Under the pieces are notes generated by a model. The model saw only the letters and a program-made list of their open reading frames with translations. It had not been told where the DNA came from and made no database searches. This document shows, in pieces, positions 17,960 to 25,924 of a stretch of 64,000 bases of DNA (position 1 is the first letter of the stretch; each line of letters begins with the position of its first letter). The stretch covers positions 2,790,001 through 2,854,000 of the forward strand of contig CAWDUX010000002.1 of NCBI GenBank assembly GCA_963805605.1, written 5' to 3'. This DNA comes from Actinocatenispora sp963805605 (GTDB taxonomy: Bacteria > Actinomycetota > Actinomycetes > Mycobacteriales > Micromonosporaceae). A program made the position numbers and the translations under genes.

Positions 17960-17991
17960 GGGTGGGGCGGCGCGGGCCCGCCGCCCCACCC
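17960..17991 (-). terminator. Terminator-type hairpin, 12-bp perfect stem
   Basis: GGGTGGGGCGGC pairs with GCCGCCCCACCC around an eight-base loop, GCGGGCCC, which is itself partly self-complementary. It lies about 175 bases beyond the stop codon of the minus-strand gene at 18165-18563 and is the likely transcription stop for it. No U-tract follows. Confidence 0.55.
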
Positions 17992-17992
17992 A

Positions 17993-18017
17993 GGTACGCA
18001 CCCATTGGGTGCGTACC
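17993..18017. promoter_or_regulatory. 25-bp inverted repeat, possible operator
   Basis: GGTACGCACCC and GGGTGCGTACC form perfect 11-base arms with a three-base spacer, one base from the hairpin at 17960-17991. The short spacer and odd total length resemble a dimeric regulator site more than a terminator, but a second stem of a tandem terminator cannot be excluded. Confidence 0.4.
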
Positions 18018-18164
18018 CGAACAGTGATGTCACCAGGTCCGGTGGTGCGGCCGGGCGACCGCCGCTGGCGGCTGTGGCCGGGGCCGGCCGATCATGTACC
18101 GGTATCGGGACACTCTATGGAGTGATCGGCATTACGGACAAGCGATCTGTGGTGCGTCTATCTG

Positions 18165-18563
18165 TCAGTCGGACTGTTCTGCGATGTCCAGCACCGTCCG
18201 GCCGTCCTCCTGGTATGCGTGTGCGACGCAGGTCTCGCCACCTCGGGTGAAGCGCAGCTCGGTGCCGCCCGGGTCGGCGTAGCGGACCGACCAGTGGTAG
18301 CCGGGCTCGGCCGAAATCCTGGTGAAGTGCACCCCGTCGTCTTCGTAGACGGCCACGGCCCGACCGCCCTGGCAGTGCACGGGCCGCCGGACCGCCCGGT
18401 CGAACTGCGCGCTGCCCGGCCGGTCCGGGGTGTACAGCGGGGGTTCCGCGGTCGCCGGATCCACCATCGCCGACAGCCCGTACCAGACCACGGCGGCGCC
18501 CAGCGTCACGGCGGCCAGCCAACCGGCCAGCAGCCAGCGGAGGGATCGGGTGAGGCGAGGCAC
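18165..18563 (-). CDS. Small membrane-anchored exported protein of unknown function
   Basis: A 132-residue protein starting at a GTG. Residues about 8-30 (LRWLLAGWLAAVTLGAAVVW) form a single hydrophobic segment that acts as an uncleaved signal anchor. The rest is hydrophilic and outside, with two cysteines (PVHCQGG and GETCVAHAY) that may form a disulfide, suggesting a small beta-rich domain. No family is recognised. It is divergent from the response regulator at 18599, with starts 36 bp apart, so their promoters overlap. Confidence 0.7.
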   Translation of the reverse strand: MPRLTRSLRWLLAGWLAAVTLGAAVVWYGLSAMVDPATAEPPLYTPDRPGSAQFDRAVRRPVHCQGGRAVAVYEDDGVHFTRISAEPGYHWSVRYADPGGTELRFTRGGETCVAHAYQEDGRTVLDIAEQSD

Positions 18564-18598
18564 GCCACCATTGTCGTCGCGACGGTAGGTTGTCCGCT

Positions 18599-19276
18599 AT
18601 GGCGCGAGTACTGCTTGTCGAGGATGATGCCGAGATTCGCGCGGCTCTCGCTCGCGCTATGTTATCGATCGGTCACCAGGTGTCAGAGTCGTCGGATGCC
18701 CGCGGGGCATTGCGCGCCGTGGCCGACCGGGAACCCGAGGTCATCGTGCTCGATCTCGGCCTGCCCGACCTGGACGGCGCTGCCACTCTGCGGATGATCC
18801 GGTCCCGGTCCACCGTGCCCGTCATCATCGCCACCGCCCGGGACCGGGAGGCCGACATCGTACGGCTGCTCAACGCCGGCGCCGACGACTACCTCACCAA
18901 GCCCTACTCCGCCGCGCACCTGGCCGCCCGGATCGCCGCGGTGCTGCGCCGATCCACCCCCGTCGTGCGTACCGCGCTCGCGGTGGGCGCCCTGCGGCTG
19001 GACACCTCCGCCCGGGAAGCGCACCTGGACGGCCGGCCACTGCAACTGTCCCGGCGTGAGTTCGACCTGCTCGCCTACCTGGTGGCCCGCCCCGGCACGG
19101 TGGTCGCCCGCCGGGAGCTGCTGGCCGAGGTCTGGCAGCAACCCGAGGGACACGACGACGCGACCATCGACGTACACGTGTCGTGGCTGCGCCGCAAGCT
19201 CGGCGAATCCGCCGCCGCGCCCCGCTACCTGCACACCATCCGCGGTGTCGGCGTCAAACTCACCGAGCCGGGCTGA
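18599..19276 (+). CDS. OmpR/PhoB-type response regulator
   Basis: A 225-residue two-component response regulator. The receiver domain (1-118) has the acidic pair in VEDDAEIR, the phosphoacceptor Asp52 in VIVLDLGLPD, and the conserved Lys in YLTKPYSAAHL. The C-terminal 100 residues form a winged-helix DNA-binding domain (LSRREFDLLAYLVARPG, then DVHVSWLRRKLGE and IRGVGVKL). The ATG at 18599 gives the usual receiver start ARVLLVED. The partner kinase is almost certainly the gene at 19306-20625, which faces it tail to tail rather than following it in an operon. Targets are unknown; the purine permease beyond the kinase is a candidate. Confidence 0.95.
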   Translation: MARVLLVEDDAEIRAALARAMLSIGHQVSESSDARGALRAVADREPEVIVLDLGLPDLDGAATLRMIRSRSTVPVIIATARDREADIVRLLNAGADDYLTKPYSAAHLAARIAAVLRRSTPVVRTALAVGALRLDTSAREAHLDGRPLQLSRREFDLLAYLVARPGTVVARRELLAEVWQQPEGHDDATIDVHVSWLRRKLGESAAAPRYLHTIRGVGVKLTEPG

Positions 19277-19305
19277 TCCGTACCGCGCGCCGCACCGGGC
19301 CGGGC

Positions 19306-20625
19306 TCACGGTGGCCCTCCGCGCGCGGAGACCGGGACCCGGTCGAAGCTCATGGTGATCCGCGCGCCGCCCATCGGCGACCGGGACACCTGCAGTGCGC
19401 CACCGGCCGAACCGGCCACCCGGCGGGCGATCGACAACCCCAGCCCGGTCGAGGAGTCGCTGCGCCCCCGCCGTACCGGTATCGGGATGCCCGGTCCCGA
19501 GTCGTCCACGGTGACCGTGGCGCGGGCCGCGTCCACGACCACCCGCACCGCGAACCCGACGCCCTCCTCGGTGTGATGGAAGATGTTCCCCAGCACCGAA
19601 TCCAGCGCCGACTCCAGTTCCGCCGTCGGCACCGGCACGGTCACCGCGACCGGCCCCGGCGCCAGCGCCCAGTCCCGCCCCTGGTCCTCGGCGAGGGTCG
19701 ACCAGAACGCCACCCGTTCGGCGACCACCGCGCGTAGGTCGCAACTGGCTGCCGGCGCCACCGCGAGCGGCTCCCGTGCCCGGGCGATCACCGCGTCCAC
19801 CTCACGCTCCACGCTGTCGGTCGCGGTGTGCAGCCGGTCCCGTTCGGCGCCCGCGGGCAGTGCCTCCACCCCGAGCCGCAGCGCGGTCAACGGCGTACGC
19901 AGCCGGTGGGACAGATCGGCCACGAGTTCGCGTTCACCGGCGAGCAGGGTGCCGAACCGGCCGGCGAGGTCGTTGAACGCGGCGCCGACCGTGGCGATCT
20001 CCGGCGGCCCGTGCGGGCGTACCCGGGCCGACAGATCGCCCTCCCCGAGCCGTCCAGCGGCGTCGGCCAACTGCCGGATGGCCCGTACGGCGCTGGCTGC
20101 CAACCGGTCGGTGAGCAGCGCCGAGCCGAACAGCAGCAGCAGGCTCACCAGGGTCAGCCCGGCCCACGCGGCGTGTACCCCACGGTGCAGGTCGGCGTCG
20201 GGCACCAGGATCTCGATCACGGCCGTACCGGCGGCCGCCCGGGACCCGGCCGCCACCGTGCTCGCCGGATGCAGATGCGCCACCCCACCCGGTACCGGGA
20301 CCGTGCGGTACCGGCCGCTGCGGGCCACCGCCATGGTCGTCGCGGCGTCCGCCCAGCCCTGCGAGCGTCCGACCGTACGGTTCCCGGGCAGGTGCACGGT
20401 GAGCCGGTGGGCCCGGCCGGCCCGGGTACTGGCCACGGCGCGATGGATCTCGCCGCCGTCGCCGGTGACCGCGAGCACGGTACTGATCGCGACGACCTCG
20501 CGCTCGGCGGCGCTCATCGCCCGGTCGTAGGCGACCGACCGCACCACCCAGGCGAGCGGTGCGGCGAACGCGGCCACCACCAGAGCGGTCACCGCCAGTG
20601 ACACGAGTACGAACCGGCGTCTCAT
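19306..20625 (-). CDS. Sensor histidine kinase
   Basis: A 439-residue kinase with the ATG at 20625, eight bases after GGAGGT. Membrane segments lie at about 5-30 and 152-172, enclosing a 120-residue external sensor region; a HAMP linker follows (DRLAASAVRAIRQLADAAGR). The phosphorylated His240 is in DLSHRLRTPLTALR. ATP-binding boxes are visible: N box (SVLGNIFHHTEEG, with a His-His pair after the Asn), G1 DDSGPGIP and G2 STGLGLSIARR. The signal is unknown. The two-component genes are convergent with 29 bp between stops, an arrangement that does not allow one transcript for both. Confidence 0.95.
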   Translation of the reverse strand: MRRRFVLVSLAVTALVVAAFAAPLAWVVRSVAYDRAMSAAEREVVAISTVLAVTGDGGEIHRAVASTRAGRAHRLTVHLPGNRTVGRSQGWADAATTMAVARSGRYRTVPVPGGVAHLHPASTVAAGSRAAAGTAVIEILVPDADLHRGVHAAWAGLTLVSLLLLFGSALLTDRLAASAVRAIRQLADAAGRLGEGDLSARVRPHGPPEIATVGAAFNDLAGRFGTLLAGERELVADLSHRLRTPLTALRLGVEALPAGAERDRLHTATDSVEREVDAVIARAREPLAVAPAASCDLRAVVAERVAFWSTLAEDQGRDWALAPGPVAVTVPVPTAELESALDSVLGNIFHHTEEGVGFAVRVVVDAARATVTVDDSGPGIPIPVRRGRSDSSTGLGLSIARRVAGSAGGALQVSRSPMGGARITMSFDRVPVSARGGPP

Positions 20626-20799
20626 CCGGTGTGACCTCCCGCAGTGGCTTCCTGCCTGAAGGTGCCCGTTCGCGGCGCCGCTGGCAAGGGGCGGTGACGT
20701 GCTGCGCTCATCGCCGGGGCCGGGTGCTGCACCCCGGCCGGAAATCTGGCACGCTACCGCTGGTTGAAGGCGCAACGAACGGCCCGGAGGGACGACGCG

Positions 20800-22347
20800 A
20801 TGTCGCAGGAGTCGGATACCACGGCAGGAGGCGGTCCCGAACGCGGTACCGCCGGCCCGGAGACCACGGCTGGTGGCACCGCCACGGACACCGTCGCGGC
20901 GGACGGTACGCCGATCGGCGGGGCCGCTCCGCGGCCGCCACGCAACGCGGTCGACCGCTTCTTCAGGATCAGCCGTCGCGGCTCCACCATGGGCCGTGAG
21001 GTACGCGGCGGTCTGGCCACCTTCTTCACGATGGCCTACATCCTGGTGCTGAACCCGATCATCCTGGGCAGCGCCGCCGACAAGTTCGGCCACCACCTGT
21101 CCGCAACACAGCTGGTGACCTCGACCGCGCTGGTCGCCGGCGTGATGACGATCATCATGGGGCTCGGTGGCAACCTGCCGCTGGCGATCGCCGCCGGTCT
21201 CGGCCTCAACGGCGTGGTCGCGTTCCAGCTGGCACCGCAGATGAGCTGGCCGCAGGCGATGGGCCTGGTCGTCATCGAGGGTGTGGCGATCTGTCTGCTG
21301 GTGGTGACCGGCCTGCGGGAAGCGATCATGAACGCCATCCCGATGCCGATCAAGCAGGCGATCAGCGTGGGCATCGGGCTGTTCGTGGCGTTCATCGGGT
21401 TCGTCGACGCGGGCTTCGTGACCCGGCTGCCCGACGCGGCGCACTCCACGGTGCCGGTACAGCTGGGCGTGGGCGGCACCCTGTCCACCTGGCCGACCGT
21501 GATCTTCTGTCTCGGCGTACTGCTGACCATCGTGCTGCTGGCCCGCAAGGTACGCGGCGCCATCCTGATCAGCATCGTGGCGATGACGATCCTGTCCGTG
21601 GTGGTGAACTCCGTCGCGCACGTCGCACCGGCGTCCTGGGGCCTGATCGTGCCGAAGCTTCCGGCGCACGTGTACGCCGCGCCCGACTTCGGGCTGGTCG
21701 GGAAGATCGACCTGTTCGGCGGGTTCGTCTCCGCCGGCGTACTGACCGCCGTGCTGTTCGTGTTCACCCTGGTGCTGTCGGACTTCTTCGACGCGATGGG
21801 CACCATCATCGGTGTCAGCAACGAGGCCGGGCTGGTGGACCAGAAGGGCCGGGTGCCGCGGATCGGGCGGGTGCTGTTCATCGACGGCATCGCCGCGATC
21901 GCCGGTGGCGGCGCCTCCGCGTCCTCGAACACCTGCTACGTCGAGTCGGCCTCCGGGGTCGGGGAGGGCGCCCGTACCGGGTTTGCGAACCTGGTCACCG
22001 GTGTGCTGTTCATGTTCGCCATGTTCTTCACCCCGCTGGCCACGATCGTGCCGTCGCAGGCCGCCACCCCCGCCCTGGTCGCGGTCGGCTTCCTGCTGAT
22101 GGCGCAGGTCAAGGACATCCCGTGGAGCCGGTACGAGATCGCCATCCCGGCGTTCCTGACGATCATCCTGATGCCGTTCACGTACTCGATCACCAACGGC
22201 ATCGGTGCCGGTTTCATCTCGTACGTGGTGCTGCAGGTGGTCGGCGGCCGGGCCCGCAAGGTGCACTGGCTGCTGTGGGTGGTGGCCGCCCTGTTCCTGG
22301 TCTACTTCGCCATCAAGCCGATCGAGCTCTGGCTCGGCGTCCACTGA
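20800..22347 (+). CDS. NCS2-family (AzgA-type) purine permease
   Basis: A 515-residue membrane transporter of the nucleobase-cation symporter 2 superfamily, AzgA-like branch, which imports hypoxanthine, guanine or adenine with protons. The conserved core begins near residue 55 (FRISRRGSTMGREVRGGLATFFTMAYILVLNP), with GLGLNGVVAF, FDAMGTIIGV and the late SASSNTCYVESASGVGEGARTG-type block. The first 50 residues are a Thr/Gly/Ala-rich hydrophilic tail. I used the ATG at 20800, with CGGAGGG upstream; it follows a divergent promoter region shared with the histidine kinase. The exact substrate cannot be read. The phosphotransferase gene follows after 15 bp. Confidence 0.9.
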   Translation: MSQESDTTAGGGPERGTAGPETTAGGTATDTVAADGTPIGGAAPRPPRNAVDRFFRISRRGSTMGREVRGGLATFFTMAYILVLNPIILGSAADKFGHHLSATQLVTSTALVAGVMTIIMGLGGNLPLAIAAGLGLNGVVAFQLAPQMSWPQAMGLVVIEGVAICLLVVTGLREAIMNAIPMPIKQAISVGIGLFVAFIGFVDAGFVTRLPDAAHSTVPVQLGVGGTLSTWPTVIFCLGVLLTIVLLARKVRGAILISIVAMTILSVVVNSVAHVAPASWGLIVPKLPAHVYAAPDFGLVGKIDLFGGFVSAGVLTAVLFVFTLVLSDFFDAMGTIIGVSNEAGLVDQKGRVPRIGRVLFIDGIAAIAGGGASASSNTCYVESASGVGEGARTGFANLVTGVLFMFAMFFTPLATIVPSQAATPALVAVGFLLMAQVKDIPWSRYEIAIPAFLTIILMPFTYSITNGIGAGFISYVVLQVVGGRARKVHWLLWVVAALFLVYFAIKPIELWLGVH

Positions 22348-22362
22348 CCTGAGGCGGCTTCG

Positions 22363-23250
22363 GTGCTGGATGGTGCGTCGCGGTCGGCGCAGGAAGTTGT
22401 CGCGGACGCATGCGCTCGGGTTGGGCTCGCAGCCCGGGGTGCTGTGCCTCTCCATGTGCACTCGAACGCGGTCTTCCTGCTGCCTGCGGAGGGTGCTGTC
22501 GCGCGGGTCGGGTCGGGGTTCGAGGCGGTCGACCGGGCCTGCCGTGCGGTCACGGTGACCCGATTTCTGGCCTCGATCGGGTTCCCTTGCGTTGTGCCGT
22601 TGGCCGTCGACCAACCGGTGGTCGTCACTCCTGGTACACCGGTGACCTTCTGGGAGCATGTGCCCGTCTGGTCCGACCGGCTCGCCCCCGCTGCGGATCT
22701 CGCTGGCCTGCTGCGTGACCTGCATTCATTAGCGGATACTCCGACGCTCCCGGCGCTGCGGCCGATGGCCCGTCTGCTCACGACGATCGAACAGAGCCGC
22801 GCGTTGGACGGAAGGGATCGTCGGTGGTTGATCGAGCGCGCGCACCAGCTGCTCGACCGCTATGCAGAACTCGCCTACCCGCTGGGGCCGGCACGGCTGG
22901 TGCACGGCGATGCCCAGCTCAGCAACGTGTTACTGGCCCGGGACGGGCGTGTCCTGCTGGGCGACTGGGACGCGACCTGTGTGGCGCCCCGGGAATGGGA
23001 CCTTGTCATGACGGCGTCGGAGGACCGCTTCGGGATGCCGATCGAGGAACGTAGGGACTTCGCCGGAACATACGGCTACGACGTGACGACGTGGCCCGAC
23101 TGGACCGTGCTGCGCGACCTCAAGGAGTTGCATTCACTCGGGGCGCACATCCGACGCGCGCCGACATCAGCTCCCCACGCCCGGGAACTCCGTTGGCGGC
23201 TCGCCTCCCTACGGGCCGGCGACCGACGTCGCTGGCACGCGCTCGGTTAG
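22363..23250 (+). CDS. Aminoglycoside-phosphotransferase-fold kinase
   Basis: A 295-residue small-molecule kinase of the APH/choline-kinase fold. The catalytic loop VHGDAQLSNVLL supplies His-Gly-Asp and Asn, and LLGDWDATCV supplies the metal-binding Asp. A nucleotide-loop Lys is not obvious. The GTG at 22363 has GAGGCGG upstream. Despite the family name there is no reason to call it antibiotic resistance; substrates in this fold include sugars, amino alcohols and cofactors. GC content and codon choice are visibly lower than in neighbouring genes. Its stop overlaps the stop of the convergent regulator gene by four bases. Confidence 0.85.
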   Translation: MLDGASRSAQEVVADACARVGLAARGAVPLHVHSNAVFLLPAEGAVARVGSGFEAVDRACRAVTVTRFLASIGFPCVVPLAVDQPVVVTPGTPVTFWEHVPVWSDRLAPAADLAGLLRDLHSLADTPTLPALRPMARLLTTIEQSRALDGRDRRWLIERAHQLLDRYAELAYPLGPARLVHGDAQLSNVLLARDGRVLLGDWDATCVAPREWDLVMTASEDRFGMPIEERRDFAGTYGYDVTTWPDWTVLRDLKELHSLGAHIRRAPTSAPHARELRWRLASLRAGDRRRWHALG

Positions 23251-24668
23251 GCCACAGCGAGCACGGTGCGCAGCCGATGCCGAAGGTCGTCCACCGAGGA
23301 CCGGTCCCAGTACGGCTCGGTGGCGGTGAGAAGTTCGCCCAACCGGGCTGTCACCCGCTCGGAGTCTGCCACCGAGGCTGCGGTGTCGAGAGCGATCATC
23401 CCGTCGGCAGCCGCCTGATCGATCTCGCCCTGAGCGAAGCGCGCACGCGCCAGCAGGACCTGGTCGAAGACCTGGGAGCGGGTGAACCCCGGCGCGCGAT
23501 GTTCAAGGGCGTAGAGGGCGTGTCGTTCCGCCTCACCTGCGTGTACGCGGTCCTCGGCAGCTAGATCCTGAAAGCAGCACGCTGCGACACCAGCCAGCTC
23601 GGCGTCGCTGGTGTAGGCAAGTTCGTTCTCGTCATCGTTCCCTATCGAACCCAACAGATCGAACGACAGGGCGACGGCGGAGCGGATCTCGGGGAGATTA
23701 CCGACTCCCATTCCCGCCAATGTCCTGGCCCGAAGATTCCACAGCATCGACCTGGCGCTGTTGTGACGGGATTTGTCGGGTGAAAGTTGATGGATGGCGA
23801 GGTCGACAAGACGTGTGGCGGTTCTCGGGTCGCCTGTTGCGCTCGCCTGGCGGGCAAGATCGGCCAGCAGACCTACTACGAGAAGCGGGGCCCGCTGGTC
23901 GGTCGACTCTCGAGCAGCCTGCAGGCCGTAGAGGAAGTACTGCTGTGCTGGACCGTCCATGCCGACGTCATGACTCATCCAGCCGACCATTCCGGCCAGT
24001 TCCGCGATCGCGGCGAGCAGACGGTTTCCGATCACCTCGGTGTAGCTGCCAGCTGTGGCCAGATCCACCGCGTACTTGAGCTGGCCGACCGCAGCTTCAC
24101 GGCTCAGCCCACCACCGACCGTCGCGTCACCTGCGGCGAAATGTTGTGTCGCCTTTTCTATACCAATGACTGTCGCAAGGCCGATGCGTCCCGGACCCTT
24201 GTCGTTGTCGCTGATGATTCCGGCCGGCCCGTCCGGTAGCCAACGGGAGAGCGGATCTGTCAGGGCTCCGCCGCTGACCATGCCGATGGCATCGGCCAGC
24301 ATCTCCCGTCGCGTCAACATGTCGCTCCTCAGAAAGAAGCCGAGGCCCTCCAGGGTACGGCTCGCGACCCATGCCTGGAGATGCGCCGGAACTGGGCCGC
24401 TGCCATCGCGCAGTTCAGGCCAGATGACGCCCACCGGAACCGGTACACCCCATGCCTCGCTCAGCGCTGCCGCGACGACGTCCGGGTACTGACAGGTGCC
24501 TCCCTTGAGCCAACGTTTGACGCTGACGTGGTCGTAGTTGAGGCGGAGTCCACGTACCGCGAATGCGCGGGCGTTGACGACCTGGGCGAACCGATCGAGC
24601 GACGGATAGCCGGCCCCACGAATCAGTACGGCTAGGCAATGGTTCTTCACTTGTTCAGCCGGACCCAC
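23247..24668 (-). CDS. Actinomycete TPR-type transcriptional regulator
   Basis: A 473-residue protein. The N-terminal 90 residues match the helix-turn-helix-like front of a large actinomycete regulator family (LIRGAGYPSLDRFAQVVN, NYDHVSVKRWLKGG, GVIWPEL); then comes the family's LTRREMLADAIGM segment and a C-terminal array of helical TPR-like repeats (GLQAARESTDQRAPLLVVGL, ALYALEHRAPGFTRSQVFDQ). It may couple protein or small-ligand binding to gene control. I chose the GTG at 24668, because GGGAGGT lies four bases upstream, rather than a TTG inside that site. GC content is lower than in core genes. It is divergent from the small protein at 24885. Confidence 0.8.
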   Translation of the reverse strand: MGPAEQVKNHCLAVLIRGAGYPSLDRFAQVVNARAFAVRGLRLNYDHVSVKRWLKGGTCQYPDVVAAALSEAWGVPVPVGVIWPELRDGSGPVPAHLQAWVASRTLEGLGFFLRSDMLTRREMLADAIGMVSGGALTDPLSRWLPDGPAGIISDNDKGPGRIGLATVIGIEKATQHFAAGDATVGGGLSREAAVGQLKYAVDLATAGSYTEVIGNRLLAAIAELAGMVGWMSHDVGMDGPAQQYFLYGLQAARESTDQRAPLLVVGLLADLARQASATGDPRTATRLVDLAIHQLSPDKSRHNSARSMLWNLRARTLAGMGVGNLPEIRSAVALSFDLLGSIGNDDENELAYTSDAELAGVAACCFQDLAAEDRVHAGEAERHALYALEHRAPGFTRSQVFDQVLLARARFAQGEIDQAAADGMIALDTAASVADSERVTARLGELLTATEPYWDRSSVDDLRHRLRTVLAVA

Positions 24669-24872
24669 AGCACCTCCCAAACCTCAAACGAGAAGCTTAA
24701 GTCGGATGCAGCCGCGTCGGGGCTCATGTGGATACGTGGCGAAACACCGCGCACCTTTTACGCACCCACCGGCGCACCCTGCGCGGTCTTCTGTTTCTTC
24801 CCGGTAGCGAACAGGCTGAAGGAAGGGATCGCAGCCGGTACGTGGACAGCGAATTCGGTGAACGGACGAGCC

Positions 24873-24878
24873 AGGAGG
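24873..24878 (+). promoter_or_regulatory. Ribosome-binding site deciding the start at 24885
   Basis: AGGAGG stands six bases before the ATG at 24885 and overlaps an earlier in-frame ATG at 24879, which is therefore not the start. Frames reaching further upstream lack any ribosome site. Confidence 0.7.
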
Positions 24879-24884
24879 ATGTCA

Positions 24885-25229
24885 ATGACGACATGGTCGG
24901 AAGGTGCCCGCGAAGACGTGTCCGTCCACGAGGGCAGCGGGGATACCGGGACGCCGTCGGTCGCGGATGAGACACGACAGCAGGAATTCCGGAACCGTAT
25001 CCAGAGTCTCAGCCGCACGATTCAATCGGCGGAGGCATGGCGGGAGATCGCGGTGTACGGGGCTGTCAAGGCGGGCGCCACGGTCCGGAGCGTCGCCGGG
25101 TGGGCGACGGTCGATGTGACCAGTATCGACCGCATGGTCGCCTCCTGTGAACAGGATCCGGGTATCGAGGGTCCTCCGGAGCGGCCGTACGGTCCGGAGT
25201 TCGTCCTTCTCTATCCACATGGCTACTGA
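24885..25229 (+). CDS. Small orphan protein with possible helix-turn-helix
   Basis: A 114-residue cytosolic protein, start fixed by AGGAGG at 24873. The first 35 residues are acidic and probably flexible. The middle (EFRNRIQSLSRTIQSAEAW) is amphipathic helical, and GAVKAGATVRSVAGWATVDV followed by TSIDRMVAS has the rhythm of a helix-turn-helix. The end is Pro/Tyr-rich (PERPYGPEFVLLYPHGY). No family is recognised. It is divergent from the TPR-type regulator and shares a 200-bp promoter region with it, so it may be that regulator's target or partner. Confidence 0.6.
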   Translation: MTTWSEGAREDVSVHEGSGDTGTPSVADETRQQEFRNRIQSLSRTIQSAEAWREIAVYGAVKAGATVRSVAGWATVDVTSIDRMVASCEQDPGIEGPPERPYGPEFVLLYPHGY

Positions 25230-25294
25230 TGCGTGTGTGCGGGGTGGTCGGAGTCATATGTCTGCGCTGGTGACGGCACTCACGAGCCATGGTC

Positions 25295-25322
25295 GTTAGC
25301 CAAGGTAATGAGCTAGGCTAAC
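25295..25322 (+). promoter_or_regulatory. Inverted-repeat operator and promoter of the marR-type gene
   Basis: GTTAGCC (25295-25301) and GGCTAAC (25316-25322) are perfect inverted arms separated by 14 bases. TAGGCT at 25314-25319 is a plausible -10 box ending seven bases before the GTG at 25327, the layout of a leaderless actinobacterial transcript. Overlap of the repeat with the -10 box fits autorepression by the MarR protein. Confidence 0.55.
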
Positions 25323-25326
25323 AATC

Positions 25327-25836
25327 GTGACGGCCCGACCGGCCCCCCCGAGCCTTCCCCCCGCATGTCATCCTGTGAAGATGACAGGTGGTGGGACCGG
25401 ATCCGCCAAGCGGGTGTCCTCGGCACAGCTCGCCGCAACGATGCGGGGAGCGATCACCCGGCTCAACCGCCGGTTACGCCGGGCCCGTCCGGTGAGTGAG
25501 CTCACGCAGAGCCAGCTGTCCGCCCTGACCAGCCTTGAGCTGGCCGGCGCGCTGGCCCCCAAGGAGCTCGCCGACACCGAACGGGTGCAACCGCCCTCCG
25601 TGACCCGGACGGTTGCGGCACTGGAGGGGCGCGGACTGGTGCAACGCACGCCACACCCGACCGACGGCCGGCAGGTCATCCTGTCGCCGACGGAACAGGG
25701 CAGGCAGATCGTGGTCCAGGACCGCAAGGCCCGGGACGCCTGGCTGGCCCAACGGCTGGCCGAGCTGAGCCCGGCGGAACGCGACACGCTGCGATGTGCC
25801 GCGGAGATCCTGGAACGGATCGCCCGCGCCGAATAG
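25327..25836 (+). CDS. MarR-family transcriptional regulator
   Basis: A 169-residue winged-helix repressor. The core runs from about residue 32 (SAQLAATMRGAITRLNRRLRR) through the recognition region (LAPKELADTERVQPPSVTRTVAALEGRGLV) and the wing (RTPHPTDGRQVILSPT) to a C-terminal dimerisation helix. I give the GTG at 25327 because a leaderless promoter fits it; the ATG at 25381 lacks a spaced ribosome site but would yield 151 residues and is also possible. The MFS gene starts 88 bp downstream in the same direction, so it is the natural regulatory target, probably controlled by an exported toxic compound. The effector is unknown. Confidence 0.88.
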   Translation: MTARPAPPSLPPACHPVKMTGGGTGSAKRVSSAQLAATMRGAITRLNRRLRRARPVSELTQSQLSALTSLELAGALAPKELADTERVQPPSVTRTVAALEGRGLVQRTPHPTDGRQVILSPTEQGRQIVVQDRKARDAWLAQRLAELSPAERDTLRCAAEILERIARAE

Positions 25837-25924
25837 GTGCTGGTGGGCGGGGTGCCCGACCCGGTCGGACCGTCAGCTCGACGGACCGTCCCGACCAAGC
25901 CTCGAGGAGGCGACCCCCGCCCGC

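Larger units (their letters stand above)
17780..18164. other. 385-bp intergenic region with two adjacent strong hairpins
   Basis: No supportable gene is present. Two long inverted repeats (17960-17991 and 17993-18017) lie back to back near its centre and are listed separately. The minus-strand gene ending at 18165 and the minus-strand gene starting at 17779 border it, so the hairpins lie between the end of one transcript and the promoter of the next. Confidence 0.6.

Noticed and set aside
19306..22725. 1139-codon minus-strand frame extending the histidine kinase upstream
   Set aside because: The part beyond 20625 is the complement of the purine permease; the ATG at 20625 has a good ribosome site and the normal kinase N-terminus.
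22363..23250. Aminoglycoside resistance gene
   Set aside because: Only the general kinase fold is visible; the neighbours and weak nucleotide loop give no support for a resistance role.
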